This document shows positions 8,982-17,707 of a stretch of 64,000 bases of DNA, piece after piece (position 1 is the first letter of the stretch; every line of letters begins with the position of its first letter). The notes beneath the pieces were generated by a model, which saw only the letters and a program-made list of their open reading frames with translations, was not told the DNA's origin and ran no database searches. The stretch lies in the NCBI GenBank assembly GCA_963764565.1, contig CAVXTD010000011.1, positions 139,740 to 203,739 on the forward strand, read 5' to 3'. Source of the DNA: DATBLE01 sp963764565. GTDB lineage: Bacteria > Actinomycetota > Thermoleophilia > Gaiellales > Gaiellaceae. Position numbers and translations under genes: made by a program.

Positions 8982-9386
8982 TCATGCGTGCAGCGCCTTC
9001 ACGATCGCCGATTGGAGCGACTGGGCGAACGCGTAGGTCGTCGCCGTCGCGCCCGAGACCATCTGGATATTCGCGCTCTGCGCCTGAAGTGCCGAGCTCC
9101 GCAAGAGCGGGATCGCCTGCTCGTTGATGTAGACGGAGCGATGCGTGTGGTCGGGATAGGTGGCGCTGAGGTCGGTCATCCTCCGAGTCACCTTCCGCTT
9201 CCCCTTGACCGTGGTCGTGGTCTTGCGAACGACGATCGTCACCTGGACGTCGCCCCAGCGGTCGGCCTGGGCCGAGGCGCCGACGAACTTCTGGATGACG
9301 GTCTTCTTCGGGGCGGCGGCGACGGCGTTGGCGGTCGGTACGGCCACGGTCGCGGCGGTGAGCAACGTGGTCACAAGTCGGCGCAT
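8982..9386 (-). CDS. FMN-binding domain protein (ApbE substrate)
   Basis: 134-residue exported protein. It has an N-terminal signal peptide (MRRLVTTLLTAATVAVPTAN), then an FMN-binding domain with the covalent flavinylation motif VSGATATT (S/T-GAT-x-x-T) about 30 residues before the end. The last Thr of this motif is the expected FMN attachment site. An AGGAAAGGAG ribosome site precedes ATG 9386; an upstream in-frame ATG at 9422 would spoil the signal peptide. Lies between the flavin reductase and apbE, so it is likely a secreted or membrane-facing electron carrier. Confidence 0.85.
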   Translation of the reverse strand: MRRLVTTLLTAATVAVPTANAVAAAPKKTVIQKFVGASAQADRWGDVQVTIVVRKTTTTVKGKRKVTRRMTDLSATYPDHTHRSVYINEQAIPLLRSSALQAQSANIQMVSGATATTYAFAQSLQSAIVKALHA

Positions 9387-9399
9387 GGGCGCTCCTTTC

Positions 9400-10851
9400 C
9401 TAGAGGGCGAAACGTTCGACATGAATGTGACGGCGGGGGACGTGCGCGTGGCGGAGGTTGCGCTCGATCGCGTCGGCCATCGCCGGCGGGCCGCAGAGGA
9501 ACACCTCCCGAGAGCGGAGGTCGGGAACGAGCTCGCCCAGATGCTCCGGCGACAGCAACGCCGCGCCGTCCGGTGCAGAGTGGTCGCCGACGACGTAGTG
9601 GAGCACGATCCCGCGCTCCCGGCTCAGCCGGTCGAGCTCGTCGAAGAAGACGACGTCGTCCTCGGCGATCACGCGGTAGACCACGACCACATCGCCGGCG
9701 ATCTCCTCGAGCAGCGCTCGGATCGGCGTGATCCCGATGCCGCCCGCGATCAGCAGAGACTTCTCCCGGCGCAGAGCGGAGGCGGTGAAGACGCCGAACG
9801 GACCCTCGGCGAGGACGCGCGTTCCCGGCTTGATCGAGCCGGCGTGACTCGTGAAGTCGCCGAGCGCCTTGATCGTGATCCGCAGCGTCCGCCCGTCGGG
9901 TGCCTCCGAGAGCGAGAACGGGTGCGACGACCACCAGCGGTCGCGCGTGAGGAAGCGCCAGAGGAAGAACTGACCGGCGTGAACTCGCAGGCGATCGAGG
10001 GCGCGGCCGGCGATCCGGATCGAGACGACGCCCGGCCCCTCGGGCACGACCTCGACCACACGGAGCCGGTGCCGGAAGCCGTTGGCGGCGGGCACGGCGA
10101 GGCGGAAGACGACGATCGCCGCCAGCGTGGCGATGTACAGGCTGCGCCAGTAGCTGTCGACGACGCTCCGGAGAACAAGCTCGTTCCCGGTCGGGATCTG
10201 GTGAAACCACGCGAGCGCGATGCCGGCGTAGGTGGCGAGGTGGACGGCGTACCAGGCCTCGTACGAGAGCCGCCGTTGCACGATCACGATCGACGAGATC
10301 ACAACCGCGATCAGCAGCCCGGTTCCCACCCAGGCGGTGACCATCCCCGGGTAGCTCGTCGTCATCGTCTTCACTTCGCCGAGGAACGACAGGCGGTCGA
10401 GAGCGGCGTAGCCGATCAGGATCGCGACGACGTGCGCGACGACGAGGTACAGGCAGGCGTGCCCGTTGCGGCGGTGCCAGACGCTGAGGCGGTCGAAGCC
10501 GACGAGCCGCTCGATCGCGGGAATGCGCGCGAGCAGCAGTACCTCGATCAGCGCGGAGTACGCGGCGAGCAGGCCGGTGATCCTGCCGATGCTCGTGAAC
10601 GCGTCGCCGGTCGTGTGCACTGCGCCGATTCCGCCGCCGTGCAGCCAGAGCCAGATCATCACGCCCGCATTCCCCGCCAGGAACAGCCACGCGCCGCCGG
10701 CAACCACCGTGCGCACGCCCCGTGCGCGGACGGCGGACGGGCGGGTCACGGCCAGTCCGGCCGTCGGCGAGGAAGCGTACGAATCCGCCACCTGCCCAAT
10801 GTGCCGACTCCACATGAAAGGAGGCTGAACGTCCGGCGATGGTCCGGTCAA
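9400..10851 (-). CDS. Ferric reductase-like transmembrane flavoprotein
   Basis: About 480 residues. Residues 45-250 contain six hydrophobic helices of the ferric-reductase/NADPH-oxidase type with spaced His residues (WHRRNGH, VVAHVV, YAVHLATYAG, WFHQI) fitting two b-type haems. Residues 260-480 form a ferredoxin-reductase domain: FAD site SSHPFSLSEAP, NAD-binding AGGIGITPIRALLEE, and C-terminal FLCGPPAM. It would carry electrons from NAD(P)H across the membrane. The start is uncertain: ATG 10851 or ATG 10815, neither with a good ribosome site. Heads the flavinylation cluster. Confidence 0.85.
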   Translation of the reverse strand: MTGPSPDVQPPFMWSRHIGQVADSYASSPTAGLAVTRPSAVRARGVRTVVAGGAWLFLAGNAGVMIWLWLHGGGIGAVHTTGDAFTSIGRITGLLAAYSALIEVLLLARIPAIERLVGFDRLSVWHRRNGHACLYLVVAHVVAILIGYAALDRLSFLGEVKTMTTSYPGMVTAWVGTGLLIAVVISSIVIVQRRLSYEAWYAVHLATYAGIALAWFHQIPTGNELVLRSVVDSYWRSLYIATLAAIVVFRLAVPAANGFRHRLRVVEVVPEGPGVVSIRIAGRALDRLRVHAGQFFLWRFLTRDRWWSSHPFSLSEAPDGRTLRITIKALGDFTSHAGSIKPGTRVLAEGPFGVFTASALRREKSLLIAGGIGITPIRALLEEIAGDVVVVYRVIAEDDVVFFDELDRLSRERGIVLHYVVGDHSAPDGAALLSPEHLGELVPDLRSREVFLCGPPAMADAIERNLRHAHVPRRHIHVERFAL

Positions 10852-11083
10852 GTCTCGGGAAACCCCGTGATCGTGCGACGAACCGTCACCCGCCCTTAAC
10901 GCGATCTCAACCCATCTTTCCGTCTGCCGCCGTTAACGTCGTGTCGTTCCGTCTGCTTGGCAACCGGTGGGCGATGTGGAGGTACGTCGGACAACTCGCG
11001 GCCGGTGTGACCGGAGCGGCATTTCGCTTCGGACACGACCCAAAGCCTTTCCGGGGAGAGACCAACCAGGAGAGGAGGAGACG
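10852..11083 (+). promoter_or_regulatory. Divergent intergenic region
   Basis: 232 bases between the minus-strand flavin cluster and the plus-strand response regulator. It is less GC-rich than its surroundings and has two TTAACG tracts near 10896 and 10932. It must hold the promoters of both units, but I could not assign -10/-35 boxes confidently. Confidence 0.4.
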
Positions 11084-11740
11084 ATGCGCGTCCTGATTGC
11101 CGATGACCATCGGCTGATGCTGGAAGGTATTCGTGCTGCACTCAGCGGGGCTGACGACATCGAGGTCGTCGGCGAGGCCCGTGACGGTAGCCAGGTGCTG
11201 CCGCTGGTCGATGAGTTGAGGCCGGATGTCGTCCTGCTCGACATCCGCATGCCCAAGCTCGACGGGCTCGCCTGCCTGGAGCGCCTCCGCAAGCGGCATC
11301 CGCAGGTGAAGGTGGTGATGCTGTCGGTCTTCAACGATCCCGCGCATATCGAGGCGGCGTTCAAGCGCGGCGCCAACGGCTACATCGTCAAGAGCATCAA
11401 CCCGCTCGACCTACCCTCGGCCCTGCGCCAGGCGGTCGAAGAGACGGTCTACAACGTCCTCGGCGCCCCCGACCAGGAGGGCCCTCGACACGCGCGCGAG
11501 GCCGGACTGACCGAGCGCGAGATCACCATCCTCGCCGGCGTCGCGCGCGGACTGTCCAACCGCGCGCTCGGCAAGGAGCTCTGGGTGACCGAGCAGACGG
11601 TCAAGTTCCACCTGACCAACATCTACCGCAAGCTCGCTGTCACCAACCGCACCGAAGCAGCCCGAGCCGCCTACCGGCTCGGAGTCGTCCAGAGCCCGCT
11701 CCTGGAGTACGAGGCCGAGACGATGCCCGTAGCCGTCTGA
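11084..11740 (+). CDS. NarL/FixJ-family response regulator
   Basis: 219 residues. The N-terminal receiver domain has acidic pair DD at 7-8, phospho-acceptor Asp53 in VVLLDIRMPK, and Lys near 103. The C-terminal LuxR-type helix-turn-helix (LTEREITILAGVARGLSNRA through TVKFHLTNIYRKL) binds DNA. A strong AGGAGAGGAGGAG site fixes the ATG at 11084. No sensor kinase lies beside it, so it is an orphan in this window. It is divergent from the flavin electron-transfer cluster, which makes control of that cluster plausible but unproven. Confidence 0.9.
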   Translation: MRVLIADDHRLMLEGIRAALSGADDIEVVGEARDGSQVLPLVDELRPDVVLLDIRMPKLDGLACLERLRKRHPQVKVVMLSVFNDPAHIEAAFKRGANGYIVKSINPLDLPSALRQAVEETVYNVLGAPDQEGPRHAREAGLTEREITILAGVARGLSNRALGKELWVTEQTVKFHLTNIYRKLAVTNRTEAARAAYRLGVVQSPLLEYEAETMPVAV

Positions 11741-11766
11741 GCTCTCGCTTGACCGGCCCGAGGAGG

Positions 11767-12873
11767 TCAGCCGACTTCGTTGCGGACGATCTCGGCTCCC
11801 TCGACGAGCGCTTTCAGCTTCATCTTCGCGACCGTCCGGGGCAGCGGCTTCATCCCGCAGTCGGTCGAGAGGGTGACGCGCTCGGCGGGAACGTGCTCGA
11901 GCACCTTGCGGGCCCTGGCCGCGATCTGCTCCGGCGACTCGATCATCATCGAGCGGATATCGAGGACGCCGACCGCCACCTCCTTGTCGGCCGGGAGGTT
12001 CGCGAGGAACTCGACGCCGCCCATGTCGCGGTTCGCGTAGTCGAGCACGAACTGGTCGATCCCGGGCGTGTCGAAGAAGTGGGGCAGGACGGTCTGGTAT
12101 CCGTCCGGGAAGTTGGCGCTGAGGATGTCGTTGCCCCAGGCGTTGCCGAAGCAGAAGTGCCAGCCGATGAACGCGTCGACGCCCTCGCAGCACTTGCCGA
12201 TCACGTCGCGGATCCACTCGTAGTCGGCCTCGTCGCCTGTGAACAGCGGCAGCCACGCGCCGAGGTCCTCGAGCTGGAGGTACTGCGCACCCGCCTCGAC
12301 GAGGGCCTTCATCTCGGCGTTGAAGATCGGCACCAGCGCGTAGCAGAGCTCCTTGGCGTCCTTGTAGTGCTGGAAGTAGACGTGCCACGCGAGGTTGACG
12401 GGGCCGGCACCGACCGAGCACTTGATCGGCTTGTCCGTGTACCGCTGCGCGATCTTGTAGAGGTCGACGAGCCTGATCGGGCCGTGCGTGACCGGGCCGC
12501 TGTTGATCACGCCGCCCCAGTCGGTGAGGAGCTCCGTGACCCGGTCGTGGCCGCTCTCGCTCGTCACCGAGGGATGCTCCTCCCTCGCCGGGTCGAAGCC
12601 GCCGATCCGCTCGTACATGTACCAGCAGAACGAGCCGATCACGCCGACGTAGTCGTCGTACCACATCTGGCCGTCGGTGACGATGTCGAGGCCCGCCTCC
12701 TCCTGGTCGTGGAGCACCACATGCGTCGCGTCGTGGTAGGCCTCCTCGTGCTGGACCTCCTTGAACGCGACCCTGACGTCGCGGCCGAGGAGTTGCTGCG
12801 TGTACCAGTGCGGTCGCGGATACGACCCGACCATCGTGGTCGGGAGAATGGTGTCGACGATCTTCCGTGGCAT
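11767..12873 (-). CDS. Core MetE-like cobalamin-independent methionine synthase family protein
   Basis: 368 residues, single-domain version of the MetE C-terminal barrel. It opens TTMVGSYPRPHWY. Zinc-site candidates are His and Cys in GWHFCFGN near residue 240 and the Cys of LSTDCGMKPLP near 345. It lacks the N-terminal folate-binding half of full MetE (about 750 residues), so it belongs with the core-MetE/MetE-like methyltransferases that may take methyl groups from corrinoid proteins or other donors. No SAM or cobalamin riboswitch is apparent upstream. Substrate not determinable here. Confidence 0.78.
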   Translation of the reverse strand: MPRKIVDTILPTTMVGSYPRPHWYTQQLLGRDVRVAFKEVQHEEAYHDATHVVLHDQEEAGLDIVTDGQMWYDDYVGVIGSFCWYMYERIGGFDPAREEHPSVTSESGHDRVTELLTDWGGVINSGPVTHGPIRLVDLYKIAQRYTDKPIKCSVGAGPVNLAWHVYFQHYKDAKELCYALVPIFNAEMKALVEAGAQYLQLEDLGAWLPLFTGDEADYEWIRDVIGKCCEGVDAFIGWHFCFGNAWGNDILSANFPDGYQTVLPHFFDTPGIDQFVLDYANRDMGGVEFLANLPADKEVAVGVLDIRSMMIESPEQIAARARKVLEHVPAERVTLSTDCGMKPLPRTVAKMKLKALVEGAEIVRNEVG

Positions 12874-12970
12874 GTGTGTGCTCCTCGTCTGCGGGGCCGG
12901 ATCGGGCGCGTGCAGGACAGCCTACGACATCGGCCGAGCGGTCGGCAACCACGTCGGTCGGGATCGCGGC

Positions 12971-13854
12971 CTAGGAGGACTTCGCGGTGCCCGCCTCGCC
13001 GGCCAGCCTCGGCAGCAGCGCCATCAGGTCGGCGTCGCCCATCCCCTTCGCGATGCACTCCTCGATCAGCTCGCGCACGAGGGCCGTGACCGGGAGAGGC
13101 ACCCGAACGCCTCGTCCGGCGTCGAGCGCGAGATCGAGATCCTTGTGCATCATCGAGGACGTGAACGTCGCCGTGTAGTCGTCGGCCACGAGGGCCGCGG
13201 TCTTGTACTTGACGAACGGCGATCCGATCGCGCTCGCGCCCATCACCTCGAGCATCGCCGCCCGCTCGAGCCCGCTCGTCTCGCCCAGCACGAGGGCCTC
13301 GGCGATCAGCTCGGCCGTCCCGGCGACCATCAGGTTGAGCGCGAGCTTCATCACCCGGGCTTCCTCGCCGGCTCCGAGGTGGAAGACGTTCGGCCCGATG
13401 TCGCGCAGCGTCGGCTCGAACCGCTCGACCGCCTCCGGGTCGCCCGAGACCATGATCGTCAGGTTGCCCGCCTCGACGACCGACGGGTTCCCGCTGACCG
13501 GCGCGCGCAGGTAGTGGACGCCTGCCGAGCTCGCCGCCTCGGCGACGGCGCGCGACGCCTCGACCGAGACCGTGCTCATGTCGGCGACGATCGCTCCCGG
13601 CGGCGCGGCGCCGAGCAGGCCGTCGTCCCCGAGCATGACCTCCCGGAGCGCCTTGTCGTCGGCGATCATCGTGATACAGGCGTCGGCCGACTGCCAGACC
13701 TCCGCCGGGGATTCGACGCGGGTCGCTCCTCGCTCGACCAGCTGTCCGCACGCGCGGCGGTGCGGTTGAACACCGTCAGCTCGTGACCGGCGTCCAGCAG
13801 CCGGCGCGCGATCGGCTCTCCCATCCTGCCGAGACCCACGACTCCGATCCTCAC
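12971..13854 (-). CDS. 3-hydroxyisobutyrate dehydrogenase family oxidoreductase (frameshifted)
   Basis: Beta-hydroxyacid dehydrogenase family, about 295 residues. The N-terminal Rossmann motif VGLGRMGEPIA is at residues 6-16. The substrate signature APVSGNPSVVEAGNL and catalytic-Lys helix MKLALNLMVAGTAELIAEAL follow. The frame breaks near 13742, where one base seems missing: after RTAARAD the correct frame reads QLVERGATRVESPAEVW and joins the long downstream frame. With that correction the gene is complete from ATG 13854 to 12971. It may act on a hydroxy acid or tartronate semialdehyde. Confidence 0.82.
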
Positions 13855-13912
13855 CGGCCCTCCTTTCGGCTTGGCTCCCGCCGGAAAGCTATCGCTCTGC
13901 GAGTGACCCGGA

Positions 13913-14491
13913 CTAGAACGACGGCTTCGCGGTCATGTCGATCACGATCAGGATCAGCAGGGCCGTGTCGAAGCGGAAGATCGTGAACAGACGCTTGACC
14001 CGGCGCGCCACCTCCGGGGAGTCCGGCCCGTGTGCCTGCGCGGCCCGGTCGATCCGACCGAGCTCGGGCCCGACGAAGGCGACTCCGACCGCCGAGGCGA
14101 TCGCCCAGCCGGCGATCGCGAAGTCGACGTAGAACGTGCTCCAGCCCCAGTTCCCCTTTTCGACCAGGGCGACGCCGAGGCCGAAGACGGCGAAGAGCGC
14201 CGGCGTGTAGACGCGCGTTCCGACCCACGCTCCCATCCTTCCGAGCGCCGCGAGCGTCTCGCCGTCGCCGCGCCGCTCGAAGACGATCCCCAGCGTCGTC
14301 AGCGTGATGTCGCCGCCGACCCAGATGACGGCGACGACGACGTGGAGAGTGAGGTAGACCTGATACGAGGAGGGGGCGTACCAGAGGAAGACGATCGTCC
14401 CGGCGATCAGCAGGGCGCTGGCCAGAATGAGCGACATCGGCGACAGCGGGCTCTTTCCAGTCGCGGCGCTCGATTCCACGCGGCGATTCAT
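13913..14491 (-). CDS. DUF2269-like integral membrane protein
   Basis: 192 residues with four predicted hydrophobic helices (starting near residues 19, 45, 95 and 125) and a C-terminal hydrophobic stretch. The blocks YLTLHVVVAVIWVGGDITL and GLGVALVEKGNWGWSTFYVDF are characteristic of the DUF2269 membrane family. Function unknown. Divergent from the M24 gene; the 95-base gap at 14492-14586 should hold both promoters. Confidence 0.72.
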   Translation of the reverse strand: MNRRVESSAATGKSPLSPMSLILASALLIAGTIVFLWYAPSSYQVYLTLHVVVAVIWVGGDITLTTLGIVFERRGDGETLAALGRMGAWVGTRVYTPALFAVFGLGVALVEKGNWGWSTFYVDFAIAGWAIASAVGVAFVGPELGRIDRAAQAHGPDSPEVARRVKRLFTIFRFDTALLILIVIDMTAKPSF

Positions 14492-14586
14492 ACCGCACCG
14501 CTCCAGGCCGGGGCGCGCTCGTGTGTTGACGCGTATCCGGGCTATGTGCAGAATCGCTTAACGCAACGACGGCGGAGGGCAGTCTC

Positions 14587-15927
14587 GTGAACATTGCGTC
14601 GCGCGGAGCGACGATGGCGGTCGATTGGGAGCAGCGGGTCAACTTCGACCGGCTCCGAGCACACCGGCTCGCCAGGGCGAAGGCGGCGCTCGAAGCATCC
14701 GATCTCGGCGCGTTGCTGCTCTTCGACCCGAACAACCTTCGCTACGTCACCAGCACGGCGATCGGGACCTGGGAGCGGGACAAGAACATCCGCTTCGCCT
14801 TGCTCCCGCGCGGCGAGGACCCGATCCTCTGGGACTTCGGCTCCGCCGCCCGCCACCACAAGCTCTACTGCCCCTGGCTCCCCGAGGAGAACTGGCGGGC
14901 CTGGGTGCCTCCGATGCGCGGCGCGATGCCCGACGAGACCGGCGTGCCCGACGACCTGGCCGCGCTCGTCCTGCACGAGCTCAAAGAGCGAGGGCTCGAA
15001 GGCGAGCCGCTCGGCCTCGACGTGCCGGACATGACCACGTTCCTCGCGCTCAGCCGCGCCGGCATCCACATGACCGACTCGCAGCCCGTGATGCTCGAGG
15101 CACGCAAGCTCAAGTCCGAGGACGAGCTGGCGCTCCTCGATCACGCCGCAGCGATCGTCGACGCCGTCTACGACGAGATCTACCGGACGCTTCGTCCGGG
15201 GATCACCGAGAACCAGGTCGTCGCCCAGGCGATGAAGACACTGTTCGACCTCGGCTCGGAGCACGTCGAGGCGATCAACGCGATCTCCGGCGACCGCTGC
15301 AACCCGCATCCGCACACGTTCGCCGACCGGCTGCTTCGCCCCGGCGACCAGGCGTTCTTCGACATCATCCACGCGTTCAACGGCTACCGCACGTGCTACT
15401 ACCGCACGTTCAACGTCAGCTATGCGACGCCTTCGCAGCTGGACGCATACCGCCGCTGCCGCGAGTGGCTGGACGCGGCGATCGCGCTCGTCCGCCCGGG
15501 CGCGACGACGGATCAGATCGCGGCGGTGTGGCCGGAGGCGAAGGAGATCGGCCTGCCCGACGAGCGCGCCGCCTTCGGGCTCCAGTTCGGCCACGGGATC
15601 GGCGTCGGGCTCTACGAGTCGCCGATGATCTCGCGGCTGCATTCGTTCGACGCCCCGGTCGAGCTCGAGGTGGGGATGGTGTTCGCGCTCGAGACCTACT
15701 GCCCCGCGAGCGACGGCCGCTCGGCCGCGCGGATCGAGGAGGAGGTCGTCGTCACCCCGACCGGGCCGCAGGTGCTCACCCGCTTCCCCGCCGAGGAGCT
15801 GCTCGTCACCGGGAAGACGTACGTCAGGGGCGCAGACCTGCTCGACGGACGGGTCGTCGCCACCGACGATCGCGGCGGGAACGGCGCCCGGCTCGAACCG
15901 ACGCTGACGGGAACGCCGGCCGAGTGA
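14587..15927 (+). CDS. M24 (Xaa-Pro dipeptidase/creatinase fold) family hydrolase with altered metal site
   Basis: 446 residues. The N-terminal creatinase-type domain includes LLFDPNNLRYVTS. The C-terminal pita-bread domain keeps the first metal Asp (FFDII), His in FGHGIGVG, Glu in ALETY and Glu in RIEEEVVV. In the usual GY-x-S-D-x-T-RTF block, however, the sequence is GYRTCYYRTF, so the second metal Asp is Cys. This argues for altered or single-metal chemistry, as in non-peptidase members such as creatinase or DMSP lyase. GTG 14587 follows a GGAGGG ribosome site; ATG 14614 is the alternative. It precedes the E1 alpha gene. Confidence 0.78.
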   Translation: MNIASRGATMAVDWEQRVNFDRLRAHRLARAKAALEASDLGALLLFDPNNLRYVTSTAIGTWERDKNIRFALLPRGEDPILWDFGSAARHHKLYCPWLPEENWRAWVPPMRGAMPDETGVPDDLAALVLHELKERGLEGEPLGLDVPDMTTFLALSRAGIHMTDSQPVMLEARKLKSEDELALLDHAAAIVDAVYDEIYRTLRPGITENQVVAQAMKTLFDLGSEHVEAINAISGDRCNPHPHTFADRLLRPGDQAFFDIIHAFNGYRTCYYRTFNVSYATPSQLDAYRRCREWLDAAIALVRPGATTDQIAAVWPEAKEIGLPDERAAFGLQFGHGIGVGLYESPMISRLHSFDAPVELEVGMVFALETYCPASDGRSAARIEEEVVVTPTGPQVLTRFPAEELLVTGKTYVRGADLLDGRVVATDDRGGNGARLEPTLTGTPAE

Positions 15928-15949
15928 GCCCCGCCGAGGCGGGATAGGC

Positions 15950-16925
15950 GTGGCGGTCTCACAGACTGACAGCGCAGCCGAGCGCGGCGTCGACTTCCAC
16001 CTCGGCCTCTACCGGCGGATGCTGCTGATCCGCCGCTTCGAGGAGCTCGTCCAGTCACTCTTCCTGCGCGGGGAGATCTACGGGACGACGCACCTCTGCT
16101 CGGGGCAGGAGGCGGTGTCGGTCGGCTTCGCGAGCGCGCTCGACGGGCGCGACCGGATCGCCTGCACGTACCGCGGCCACGGGCACATGCTCGCGCGCGG
16201 CTGCCCGCCCGAGGCCCTGCTCGCCGAGCTGCTCGGGCGCACCTCCGGCATCAACGGCGGCCGTGCAGGCTCGATGAACATGATCGACCTCGACCGCGAG
16301 CACATCGGCTGCTTCGGGATCGTCGGCGGCAGCATCGCCGCCGCCACCGGCGCGGCGCTCGCGCTGAAAGGGCTCGGGCCGGATCGCGACCGCGTTCTTC
16401 GGCGACGGGGCGACCAACCAGGCCTACTTCTTCGAGTGCCTCAACTTCGCCAAGGTGCTCGACCTGCCCGTGCTCTTCGTCTGCGAGAACAACGGCTACG
16501 GGGAGTACACGCCGACCGACGCGGTCACCGCGGGCGAGATCGGCGCCCGCGCCGAGGCGATGAACGTCCCGTCTGTCACCGTCGACGGCATGGACGTCTG
16601 GTCGGTCCGCGAGGCCGCGCTCGCCGCCGCTGAGCGCGTCCGGACCGAGAGCGGGCCGGTGTTCGTCGAGGCTCGCACGTACCGGTTCGTCGGCCACTCG
16701 CGCAGCGATCCCGGCAAGTACCGGCCGGAGGGGGAGCTGGAGCGCTGGCAGCAGCGCGATCCGCTGCTGGTCGCCGAGCAGCGTCTGACCGAGGAGCACG
16801 CCGTCGAGCCGCAACAGCTCCGGGAGGTCGCGGACGAGGTCGAACGCGAGCTGGGCGAGGTGGAGCAGGCGGCGCTCGCAGCGCCGTTCCCCGAGCCGGC
16901 GTCCTTCTCGGAGTTCAAGGAGTGA
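15950..16925 (+). CDS. Thiamine-dependent 2-oxoacid dehydrogenase E1 alpha subunit (frameshifted)
   Basis: Alpha subunit of a pyruvate/acetoin/branched-chain dehydrogenase E1, about 325 residues. It shows MLLIRRFEE, the YRGHGHMLARG and GRAGSMNM substrate/TPP blocks and the TPP motif GDGATNQA. The last lies in a different frame: one extra C near 16378 separates GLG from RIATAFFGDGATNQ. The rest (LFVCENNGYGEYTP, RTYRFVGHSRSDPG) is intact to 16925. Its E1 beta and E2 partners are 9-10 kb away at 26123-28287; no E3 is in the window. Acetoin-type identity is plausible but not certain. Confidence 0.87.
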
Positions 16926-17650
16926 CGGCGAACCCCGGTGCGCACACGAGGCGTGCCGGAGCCGCGCGAGTGCCGCACCGTGCGGAGCCTCGTGCTGTTC
17001 GTGGGGACGCGCAGACGCTCGGGGCGCGGTTGCGGGAGGAGCGGGACCGGCTCGGGCTCAGCCTCCGTGAGCTCGCCCGCCGGCTGGAGGTCTCGCCCAG
17101 CCTCGTCTCCCAGATCGAGACCGGAAAGACGCAGCCGTCTGTCCGCACGCTCTACGCGATCGTCAGCGAGCTGGGCGTCTCGCTCGACGAGGTCTTCACG
17201 CCGTCGGGTGCTCGTTCCCTGCCGAGCGCGCCGCGGACGGCTCGCCGGCGGATCGCAAGCTCGACTCGGGCCGAGCCACCGTCCTCGGAGGGCTTCGGGC
17301 GCGTTCAGCGCGCCGGTGACCGCCGGGCGATCGACCTCGGATCCGGTGTCCACTGGGAACGCCTGACGACCTGGAACGACCGGGACGTGGACTTCCTGTA
17401 CACGACCTACGAGGCGGGCGGCTCCTCCAGCCCGGACGGGAGCCTCATGCGCCACAACGGCCGGGAGTTCGGGATCGTTCTATCGGGCAGGCTCGGCGTC
17501 ACCGTCGGCTTCGAGGAGCACGTGCTCGACCCCGGCGACTCGATCGCATTCGACTCGAGCATCCCGCACCGCCTGCACAACGACGGCGACGACGTCGTGA
17601 CCGCGATCTGGATGGTGCTCGGCCGCCACCACCACCCGTCCGAGGGCTGA
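16922..17650 (+). CDS. XRE-cupin transcriptional regulator
   Basis: 242 residues. An N-terminal helix-turn-helix (LGARLREERDRLGLSLRELA through SLVSQIETGKTQPSV, residues about 35-80) is followed by a C-terminal cupin effector domain (residues 150-240, with REFGIVLSGRLGV and LDPGDSIAFDSSIPH). Such regulators sense small ligands and often control adjacent catabolic genes. GTG 16922 overlaps the E1 alpha stop by four bases, so it is translationally coupled to it. It is the obvious candidate regulator for this catabolic block. Confidence 0.88.
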   Translation: MTANPGAHTRRAGAARVPHRAEPRAVRGDAQTLGARLREERDRLGLSLRELARRLEVSPSLVSQIETGKTQPSVRTLYAIVSELGVSLDEVFTPSGARSLPSAPRTARRRIASSTRAEPPSSEGFGRVQRAGDRRAIDLGSGVHWERLTTWNDRDVDFLYTTYEAGGSSSPDGSLMRHNGREFGIVLSGRLGVTVGFEEHVLDPGDSIAFDSSIPHRLHNDGDDVVTAIWMVLGRHHHPSEG

Positions 17651-17707
17651 GGGCAGGCGATGACCGATTGCTCAGCGCCTTGACGGCATGATCGGGATCG
17701 TTCCCCG

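Noticed and set aside
12874..12970. A SAM or cobalamin riboswitch upstream of the MetE-like gene
   Set aside because: Only 97 bases are available and no conserved riboswitch core is visible.
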